A stretch of 64,000 nucleotides of DNA from an uncultured Eubacteriales bacterium. GTDB lineage: Bacteria > Bacillota > Clostridia > Oscillospirales > CAG-272. Each line of letters begins with the position of its first letter. The stretch's first letter is position 1. The stretch spans positions 1 to 64,000 of the forward strand of contig URDX01000001.1 of NCBI GenBank assembly GCA_900546695.1. The letters run 5' to 3'. Below are positions 7,735 through 15,176 of this stretch, piece after piece. The notes under the pieces were generated by a model, which made no database searches, was not told where the DNA came from, and saw nothing but the letters and a program-made list of their open reading frames with translations. The position numbers were made by a program, and so were the translations under genes.

Positions 7735-8586
7735 ATGATAGATACAAAATCACCATTATTTCCATTCGTAAATCAACTTTTTGAAGCAGACTGCTTAGAA
7801 TGCATGAAAGATATACCAAGCGAATCAATAGATATGATTTTATGCGATTTGCCATACGGAGTTACACAAAACCGATGGGACAGTTATATTCCATTGGACA
7901 AACTTTGGACTCAATATAGAAGGATAATTAAACCTAACGGAGCTATTGTGTTGACATCTCAAGGGATATTTACTGCTAAATTGATACTTAGTGAGCCATC
8001 CCTATATAAATACAGTTGGGTGTGGGAAAAATCGAAGCCAACCAATTTCCTAAATGCAAAGAAGCAACCTTTGCGCAAGCATGAGGATGTATGCGTGTTT
8101 TACAAAAAACAGCCTACATATAATCCGCAAATGACGACGGGGATTCCCTATGATAAGGGGATTAGAAAGAACCAATTGAGTGGAAGTTATGGGGACTTTC
8201 AGCCTGTCCATGTTCAAAGTGATGGAGAGCGGTATCCTACAGACATTGTTTATATAAAAACTGCAGAGTGTGAGGGGGAGGTTGTTCACCCCACTCAAAA
8301 GCCCGTCGAACTTGGTAGGTATTTTATTAGAACATATTCAAAACCAGGCGATGTGATTTTAGATAACACTTTCGGTAGTGGATCGTTTTTGGTAGCCGCG
8401 TTGATGGAAGGCAGAAACTTCATTGGAATAGAAAAAAATGAAGATGTTGCTTTGTTCAAAAAAGACAAGATTGACTACATTGATGTGGCAAAGCAACGAT
8501 TATATTTAGCGTGGAAAACTATTGAACCGAAAACCAAAAAATATATTATACCAGCAAATCTTATTGCTGAATTTGAAATGAGGTAA
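7735..8586 (+). CDS. Beta-class site-specific DNA methyltransferase
   Basis: A 283-residue methyltransferase for adenine-N6 or cytosine-N4. The catalytic motif comes first (CDLPYG, D38-Y41, a DPPY variant). A HPTQKPVELGRYFIR segment (motif X) and the AdoMet-binding DNTFGSGSF (motif I) follow in the C-terminal third, the order that defines the beta subgroup. No recognition or nuclease domain is fused. The ATG has AAGGAAAAG upstream. It opens an AT-rich run of four genes (to 14722), and the next gene starts four bases after its stop. It may protect host DNA from the nuclease-methyltransferase next door or be a marker for the cassette. Confidence 0.88.
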   Translation: MIDTKSPLFPFVNQLFEADCLECMKDIPSESIDMILCDLPYGVTQNRWDSYIPLDKLWTQYRRIIKPNGAIVLTSQGIFTAKLILSEPSLYKYSWVWEKSKPTNFLNAKKQPLRKHEDVCVFYKKQPTYNPQMTTGIPYDKGIRKNQLSGSYGDFQPVHVQSDGERYPTDIVYIKTAECEGEVVHPTQKPVELGRYFIRTYSKPGDVILDNTFGSGSFLVAALMEGRNFIGIEKNEDVALFKKDKIDYIDVAKQRLYLAWKTIEPKTKKYIIPANLIAEFEMR

Positions 8587-8590
8587 GTAC

Positions 8591-11350
8591 ATGCCGACAA
8601 TAGTCAGACGAAATGAACGTAGTTGGGCGATCTCTATGATTTCGGATATAAATATAAAATTGCAGAATATGGGTTTGCGTATTGTAAGAGCTGGTGGTGA
8701 AAGCACCATTTCGACAGGACACAGTAGTATGTTCCCGGATGTGTTGCTTTATGGCGATGAAAATCAAACTCAAATTCTACAAGGTTGGGAATTAAAATTG
8801 CCTGACACTCCTATTACAGATACCACTTTTATTGAAGATGCTAAGCGCAAAGCTCGTTCTTTGGGATTAAATAGTTGTTTTATTTGGAATTTCACAGCGG
8901 GCGTTTTGTATGTAAAAAACGACAACAATGAATTCGAAATCGTAAGGCAATGGAACGAAACAAACCATATACAAACAAGAGAAGATGTTGAGAGATACAA
9001 GCACGAGTGGTTACCCATAATTGAACAAATTCTGATAGAAATAAACGGATTTTTGGTCACAGGAGCTATCCGCGGAACAGAAATTGGAGAGTTTTTATCA
9101 GACACAATTATTTCAAAAATAATCGAAAGAAATAAAACTTTAGTTAGCACAGAATTGCATAATGCCGCTGTTGTGGACACACGGATCGAAGCATTCCTAT
9201 CTGTTTGGTGGAACGAAGTTCAAATAGAGTATACCTACGATGAAGCTAATATGTATGATGCATATGCTAAAGCTATACTTTTGAACTGGACCAATAGAAT
9301 AATTTTTGCCCATTTAATAAAATCTCGTCACAACGCAGCGATGGCTGTTGAAGAACTGGGTTTTGATTCTGAAATTGATGATGCCAACGATATTTTTCAA
9401 GATATTACTACTGCGTGTGATTTTTTCAATATTTTTAACGCAATCGAGCATAATTCTCATATTCCGTCGGATACTTGGCATGATTTGATGGATTTAAATG
9501 TTTTCCTTAAGGATAACGGACTTCGTCAAATTGAGCAAACTACACTTCAAAATGTTCTTGAAAAAACCGTAGCAGTTGCCAAGAGAGAATTAAACGGGCA
9601 ATTTACTACGCCCTCTACTTTGGCAGAATTGTTGGTTTGCATAACTACGCTGGATTGGTCTGGTAACTCGATAGATCCTTGTTGCGGTACTGGGGCTATC
9701 CCAAAAGCAATTCTGTCCAATAAAAAAGACAGATTGAGAAATATTGAAGAGGCAGTTAATACTACATGGGCTGAAGATAAGTTTTCTCTTCCTTTGCAGT
9801 TGGCTACTATCAGTATGACGAATGTTGATTCTATTAATATTCCTAATAAAGTTTTTCAAGGCAATGTATTTGCATTGCGTGAAGGAAATGTAATTAATAT
9901 TACCAATCCCACCAATGGTGAAACAATGACATTCCGCATTCCAAAATTTGATACTGTAGCATCCAATTTTCCTTTTATCCCCTTTGAGAAAATATCTGAC
10001 GATGATTGGAGATATATACACACTATCAGTTCTAATGTTCTTAATCATACTGGCATTACCCTTAGTGATAGAAGTGACTATTATTCATATATTTTGTTTT
10101 CGTTATATGAAAATGTTGCAAGAAACGGTCGTTTGGGAATCATTACTTCAAACTCTTGGTTAGGTACAACGGCAGGAAAAGAATTTTTCAGGGCTCTCGG
10201 ATTTTTCTATAAGATTGAACAAATTCATATCACTGATACGGAGCGTTGGTTTAATAATGCGCAGGTAGTTACAATAGTTACAATTCTTTCTAAAAAGGAG
10301 CAAATTACACCTCCTACAGACAATGAACAAACAGCATTTTGTATTTGGCATAAGAAATTATCTGAAATCAACGAAGATATATCCATTAGAGATGCTATTA
10401 TCAATTCGGCTTTATTGAATCGAGAACTTAATAATAGAATTATGAGCTATAAACCATATTCTAATGCCGAAATTACAGCTTTAACCAATATGAATGTTTC
10501 TCTTTCCGCACTGTTCCACGATATACGATGGTTGCTGGAAATAAGAGAAAAACTTTGCCCTCTCTCTACCGTATTTGATGTTGTTCGTGGAGAACGTAGA
10601 GGTTGGGACACCATGTTCTACCCAGCGCACGGACATGGAATCGAAGATGTATATATCAAAAAAGTACTCAAAAACGCAAGAAATATAGATACCCTTCGAG
10701 CAGAAGCGGATAATGATGCTTTCTGCTGTTCGTTAAGTTTGGAAGAATTGAGAGAACAAGGACATCAAGGCGCATTATCTTGGATTGCGCGATTTCAAAA
10801 TGGTGTAAATAAAGTTGGAAAACCATTGATTCAATCATTGGCAAGACGTAACATGCACTGGTATGAAATGACAGCCACTAATACCGCAGATATAATAACC
10901 ACTATGAATCCTGATAGACGACTGTTCTTTGCTAAATTTGATGAGCCGACATTTATTAATCAAAGATTAATTGGCTTGAAAAAGAAAGATGGTTATGAAG
11001 AAGTAGCATTATACCATGCATTATTAAATTCAATTTTAGGAATGTTTTACATTGAAGCAGTAGGTTTTGGTCGTGGTCTTGGTGCGTTGGATATTAGTAG
11101 CACTACTATTCGAAATGCCTTTATGCTAAATCCGCAACTCCTGTCTGACGAAAACAAAGGCTCTATTCTTAATGCATTTGAACCTTTGTTGATTCGAGAT
11201 GTCGAGTATACAAGTGTTGAATTAACTTTGGAAGATAGGCGCAACTTTGATATGACTGTTTTGCGAGCTTATGGCATAGAGGAACACTATGAGTCAATTA
11301 AACAATCTTTGCTTTCCATGCAAAAGATGCGGTTTTGTGTACGGCGATAA
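8591..11350 (+). CDS. Nuclease-methyltransferase fusion, type IIG-like
   Basis: A 919-residue protein. The N-terminus has a likely PD-(D/E)XK nuclease core: FPD with D50 and WELK with E67 and K69. A helical linker leads to an N6-adenine methyltransferase with motif I DPCCGTGAI (D362) and motif IV NFPF (459-462). The usual NPPY/F has its first proline replaced by phenylalanine. The C-terminal ~300 residues (VVRGERRGWDTMF onward) should be the target-recognition part. Single-chain cutters-plus-modifiers of this length are type IIG restriction enzymes; a phage-defence methylase of another type is possible. Four bases after the previous gene. Confidence 0.75.
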   Translation: MPTIVRRNERSWAISMISDINIKLQNMGLRIVRAGGESTISTGHSSMFPDVLLYGDENQTQILQGWELKLPDTPITDTTFIEDAKRKARSLGLNSCFIWNFTAGVLYVKNDNNEFEIVRQWNETNHIQTREDVERYKHEWLPIIEQILIEINGFLVTGAIRGTEIGEFLSDTIISKIIERNKTLVSTELHNAAVVDTRIEAFLSVWWNEVQIEYTYDEANMYDAYAKAILLNWTNRIIFAHLIKSRHNAAMAVEELGFDSEIDDANDIFQDITTACDFFNIFNAIEHNSHIPSDTWHDLMDLNVFLKDNGLRQIEQTTLQNVLEKTVAVAKRELNGQFTTPSTLAELLVCITTLDWSGNSIDPCCGTGAIPKAILSNKKDRLRNIEEAVNTTWAEDKFSLPLQLATISMTNVDSINIPNKVFQGNVFALREGNVINITNPTNGETMTFRIPKFDTVASNFPFIPFEKISDDDWRYIHTISSNVLNHTGITLSDRSDYYSYILFSLYENVARNGRLGIITSNSWLGTTAGKEFFRALGFFYKIEQIHITDTERWFNNAQVVTIVTILSKKEQITPPTDNEQTAFCIWHKKLSEINEDISIRDAIINSALLNRELNNRIMSYKPYSNAEITALTNMNVSLSALFHDIRWLLEIREKLCPLSTVFDVVRGERRGWDTMFYPAHGHGIEDVYIKKVLKNARNIDTLRAEADNDAFCCSLSLEELREQGHQGALSWIARFQNGVNKVGKPLIQSLARRNMHWYEMTATNTADIITTMNPDRRLFFAKFDEPTFINQRLIGLKKKDGYEEVALYHALLNSILGMFYIEAVGFGRGLGALDISSTTIRNAFMLNPQLLSDENKGSILNAFEPLLIRDVEYTSVELTLEDRRNFDMTVLRAYGIEEHYESIKQSLLSMQKMRFCVRR

Positions 11351-11503
11351 AGGACTGTTACCACGATGGTCAAAGACGAAACGGTTTTGCCTAGTGGTGT
11401 ACCTGAAAAGATATGCACAGTGTTCAGTTTCGCTCTGGGTGATATGGTTGAGGTCGTGCCAAAATGATAAATAATATGCTTTGTGATTTGGAGAGATTGG
11501 TTT
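11351..11503 (+). other. Gap with apparent gene-end fragment before hamA
   Basis: About 150 bases with no full gene. One frame (MVKDETVLPSG, ending GDMVEVVPK) and another (YGDKGLLPRW) are briefly open and protein-like. Together they suggest the 3' end of a lost gene or a join scar between the methyltransferase pair and the Hachiman pair. A GGAGAG ribosome site for hamA ends the gap. Confidence 0.4.
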
Positions 11504-12463
11504 ATGAGTGTAATGTCTGATACGGGACGAAGCGGAGTTCTGGTATTAAAAGTTAACGAGGATGATGTTAATACCATAATGATGAATACGGATGTAAACG
11601 GCGAAGGATTGCTGCAATATGCCTATGAAAATTTTGCAGATGTTTTTTCGGAAAATATATTGGAATATGCTTTTGCTTATGCTGAAATTCCGAGAGATGA
11701 GATTACAAAAAAACAACGAGAAGCAGCCAAAAGTTTAATTAAACTTCATGAGGTGGAAAAATTAAGGCATTATTTGGTAAATGATATTCCGGAAGACGAA
11801 TGGGATAAGGATTTCTTGAAGTGGTATGAAAAAAAGGGAGTGTTTGGAGAAGTCATTCTTCATATGGTATTAAAAGAGTTCAAAAACACTATTCCACTTA
11901 TTTCTAAGATGTATTTTAAGGACTCGTTTTCGCAGGAGGCAAAAGGTTTTGATGCTGTCCATGTAAGTTCTGATGGTTCTACTTTATGGTTGGGAGAAAC
12001 AAAATTTTATAAGGCATGGAAAAAGGAAGGCGTATTAAAAGGTGGTATTGATGAGCTTGTTGAAGATTTAAATAAACATTTTAATAAGGATTATCTATCG
12101 GAGCAATTTGTTATAATAAAGCGTGGATTGGATGCGCAACTAAGTCATCCAGAGCGAGAGCGATGGGTAGAAAAATTAAATAAGCCTATTTTGTTAAAGG
12201 ATATCTTTCAATGCATCAGAATACCGCTTCTGTGTATTTATGAAGATGATATAGCTTCTGAATACTTGAAAGCTGTTGAGGAATCGGTAAAGAATGCGGG
12301 TGTTTATTCACACACAGTAACAGTGCGTGATTACTATAAAGAGATTAATACATACCCACATAGGGATCGAGTACAGACGGTTTTGATTCTTATGCCTATT
12401 GAAGCAAAGAAAAAGTTAGTTAAATGTATGCTTGAAAAAATATGGCATATGCAAAATATTTAG
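11504..12463 (+). CDS. hamA: Hachiman HamA, DUF1837 nuclease
   Basis: A 319-residue DUF1837 protein. In Hachiman phage defence, HamA is the effector nuclease held in check by the HamB helicase and released when HamB senses damaged or foreign DNA. The nuclease core is visible as FGEV (E116), GFDAVHV (D150) and LWLGETKFYK (E165, K167), a D-ExK arrangement. The start at ATG 11504 has GGAGAG eight bases upstream; a GTG at 11483 would add seven residues and lacks a site. hamB begins nine bases after the stop, the usual hamA-hamB order. AT-rich like its neighbours. Confidence 0.85.
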   Translation: MSVMSDTGRSGVLVLKVNEDDVNTIMMNTDVNGEGLLQYAYENFADVFSENILEYAFAYAEIPRDEITKKQREAAKSLIKLHEVEKLRHYLVNDIPEDEWDKDFLKWYEKKGVFGEVILHMVLKEFKNTIPLISKMYFKDSFSQEAKGFDAVHVSSDGSTLWLGETKFYKAWKKEGVLKGGIDELVEDLNKHFNKDYLSEQFVIIKRGLDAQLSHPERERWVEKLNKPILLKDIFQCIRIPLLCIYEDDIASEYLKAVEESVKNAGVYSHTVTVRDYYKEINTYPHRDRVQTVLILMPIEAKKKLVKCMLEKIWHMQNI

Positions 12464-12472
12464 GTGTGTAAT

Positions 12473-14722
12473 ATGGATTTATTCAAAAAAATCGATAATA
12501 TAGCCCTGCTGGACACAGCGGAACATTTTGAACTGTTTCGTTCAATTTCCAGTGCAATTAATTCAAGTGACGTTAGCCTTCAAAATGCAGGAAGAAATCA
12601 TTTAATAAAAATCGTTGACGTTTGGGAGCTAGTACCGACTACAGTAAAGCCGATGTGGGAGGATCTTATTGAGGCGGTCGGGTTTTATCCTTATATCGAA
12701 AAATATAAGATTTCCATAGTGGATCTAGATGCACGCATACGACAGGAATATCATAGATCGGATTACATTTTTGACAAAACATTGCATCAAAAACAGAAAG
12801 AGTTATCCAAACTGGTGCTTTCGAAGAAGAATGTTGTTGTGAGCGCCCCTACCAGTTTCGGGAAAAGCCTTTTAATTGAAGAGATTGTTGCCAGCGGTAT
12901 ATATAAGAATATTGTAATTATTCAACCCACTTTAGCTTTGTTAGATGAAACTCGAATAAAACTAAAGCAGTACTCAGACCACTATAAAATGATAGTTCGC
13001 ACTTCTCAGGAGGCATCGGCGGAGAAAGGCAATATTTTTCTTTTAACAGCTGAGCGAGTTTTGGAATATCAAAACATGCCCGAAATTGAATTGCTTATTA
13101 TAGACGAGTTTTATAAACTTAGTAAGAAACGCGAGGATAATCGAGCCAATATTTTGAATATCGCATTTCTTCGTTTAACAAAGAATCGTAACTGCCGATT
13201 TTATTTATTGGGACCTAATATTGACAATATTTCTCCTGGTTTTCTCGAAAAGTATGATGCGGTTTTCTTCAAAACGGATTATTCTATGGTTTATACAGAA
13301 ACAGAAAATCTTTATGAATGTGTAAAAAAGAAACCTGGAGGAAAGGTTGCTGATGAAGACATTTTTTCGGTTTTGGACAATGCTGATGATCAATCGTTAG
13401 TCTTCTGCTCCTCGCCTTCTACTGCGCGTAAATTGGCATTTTCGTATTGTGAATATTTGGAGAGAAAAGGAATATCAAAAAATGCTGATATACCATTGAT
13501 ACAATGGATATGCGAAAATTTAAGTGTGGAATGGTCTTTAGCGCATTGCCTCGCAAACGAAATTGGTGTTCATGACGGTTCTATGCCTAAGCATATCACG
13601 GCTTCAACTATTAAGTATTTTAATGACAAAAAACTAAAAGTACTTTTTTGTACCAATACCATTATTGAAGGCGTCAATACTTCTGCAAAAAATGTTATTT
13701 ATTATGATAACAAGATAGGCACGAGAGATGTAGATTATTTTGATTATGCAAATATTCGCGGTCGAGCCGGAAGATTGATGGAACATTGCGTGGGAAAAGT
13801 CATTAATCTTAAAAGGCCACCCCATGCAGAGCAAACAAATGTTGACATTCCCGCGTTTACGCAAAATCCTATTGATGATGAGGTCTTGGTAAATATTGAA
13901 AAGAACGACGTTAAAGCATTTAACATGCATCGTTATCAACAATTCGAGAACTTGCCAGACGATTTGAAAGAGATTTTGAAACGTAATGCAGTTTCGATTC
14001 ATGATCAGCTTGAATTGCTACCAATCATTAGAGAAATGTTGCTTGATCCTAATCGTAAAAATGATATCGTTTGGTGTTCGCTTCGAGACAAAAAACTATA
14101 TCATCATTTGTATGCAATTTTTGATCTTGTAAAAAATCGATTTATAGAAGGAAATGATAAGAATGTTTTGCTTTCTGTAGGATGGATGGCGAGCCAAACA
14201 ACAAGCTATCTTTACAACAAAGATATTCATCAGCTAGTTAAAGATAGATTGTCATACCTTGCTAAAGCGTATCTAAAAAAAGAAGACCATAATTATGAAG
14301 AGAAAACTTTTGTGCTGGATCAGTTTGTTGAAAGATTTCCTTATGAAGCAAGAAAATTATCAGACGAGGCGATCGAAACAGTTTTTAAGTTTCAAAAAAA
14401 TTGGTTGCAATACAAAATTCCTAAGTGGTTGAATGTTGTTGATTCCTTGCAAAAATATGCCGCGAAAGAACTTGGTGTTCAATCGGGTGATTATTCTTTT
14501 GTTGCTGAAGCAATCGAAAACGAGTTTTCCGATTCTAATGTTCGAATTCTTTCCGAATATGGTGTGCCTAGTTCTGCAATTAAAAAAATACTCAATAAAT
14601 ACAGACATCACCTGAAAGATTTGTCAGAAGATCAAGTGGTTGCGGCCATAATTAGAAATAGAACTTTAATCAATCAAAGCTTGACGCCCTATGAAGCAGA
14701 AGCGTTAGAAAGATGCTTATAA
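12473..14722 (+). CDS. hamB: Hachiman HamB, superfamily 2 helicase
   Basis: A 749-residue Ski2-like SF2 helicase, partner of HamA. Motif I is APTSFGKS (125-132), motif II is LLIIDEF in place of the DExH box, and the second RecA domain has VLFCTNTIIEGVN (motif V) and NIRGRAGRLM (motif VI). The C-terminal ~250 residues are helical. HamB scans DNA using ATP and controls HamA. ATG 12473 is chosen with AGGTG in front; GTG 12464 directly after the hamA stop is possible. It ends the AT-rich cassette, with base composition changing sharply afterwards. Confidence 0.85.
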   Translation: MDLFKKIDNIALLDTAEHFELFRSISSAINSSDVSLQNAGRNHLIKIVDVWELVPTTVKPMWEDLIEAVGFYPYIEKYKISIVDLDARIRQEYHRSDYIFDKTLHQKQKELSKLVLSKKNVVVSAPTSFGKSLLIEEIVASGIYKNIVIIQPTLALLDETRIKLKQYSDHYKMIVRTSQEASAEKGNIFLLTAERVLEYQNMPEIELLIIDEFYKLSKKREDNRANILNIAFLRLTKNRNCRFYLLGPNIDNISPGFLEKYDAVFFKTDYSMVYTETENLYECVKKKPGGKVADEDIFSVLDNADDQSLVFCSSPSTARKLAFSYCEYLERKGISKNADIPLIQWICENLSVEWSLAHCLANEIGVHDGSMPKHITASTIKYFNDKKLKVLFCTNTIIEGVNTSAKNVIYYDNKIGTRDVDYFDYANIRGRAGRLMEHCVGKVINLKRPPHAEQTNVDIPAFTQNPIDDEVLVNIEKNDVKAFNMHRYQQFENLPDDLKEILKRNAVSIHDQLELLPIIREMLLDPNRKNDIVWCSLRDKKLYHHLYAIFDLVKNRFIEGNDKNVLLSVGWMASQTTSYLYNKDIHQLVKDRLSYLAKAYLKKEDHNYEEKTFVLDQFVERFPYEARKLSDEAIETVFKFQKNWLQYKIPKWLNVVDSLQKYAAKELGVQSGDYSFVAEAIENEFSDSNVRILSEYGVPSSAIKKILNKYRHHLKDLSEDQVVAAIIRNRTLINQSLTPYEAEALERCL

Positions 14723-15176
14723 TTATCGTTTAATCAATTCTAAAAAGAAAAAACGGCTCAACTACAACATACAGCAGGTTAAGAGCAAAGATTCCAAAAC
14801 CTAATACTTCAGGATGTTGTATTATATTGGGGCTTTCATCCCCCAATATCTCCCTCGCTGTAGGCAAAGAAAAAGCCCCAGCGGTGAAAAAATGATTTTC
14901 AAGGCTTCGCACAGAGCCAGTGCCGAGCCTTTCTTAAAAGTGAAAAGTCTGCATATAAGAGCATTTTTGATGCCGAAATTTACAGTTGCCTATTTTGCGA
15001 TTCGTGCAAAAATGCCGGAAAACGCTGATATAGCGTGCATTTTGCGCTGTTTTGTGATATGCCGTCCGTTCGGATATATGGTAGGAATCAACCGATGGAA
15101 CGGGGTGTAACCATGATTCACAAAAAACGCTGCAAAGTCAATGCAGAAAAAAGAACAAGAAAAAGGAGGTGCTACG
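14723..15176 (+). other. Intergenic region at the cassette/backbone join
   Basis: No convincing gene. It holds a 9-bp hairpin (ATATTGGGG at 14824-14832, CCCCAATAT at 14841-14849), then a copy of the shared GTAGGCAAAGAAAAA string at 14856-14880. Beyond that the sequence resembles decayed coding DNA, followed by the AGGAGGT ribosome site at 15164-15170. The drop in AT content here marks the right border of the defence cassette. Confidence 0.45.
14856..14880 (+). repeat. Copy 2 of the short shared sequence (GTAGGCAAAGAAAAAG)
   Basis: Matches 6341-6362 over GTAGGCAAAGAAAAAG and the version at 23978-24001. It lies at the right border of the AT-rich defence cassette. Confidence 0.4.

Noticed and set aside
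7735..14722. BREX or DISARM system
   Set aside because: There are methylases and a helicase, but no pglZ, brxC or drm genes. The DUF1837-helicase pair fits Hachiman.
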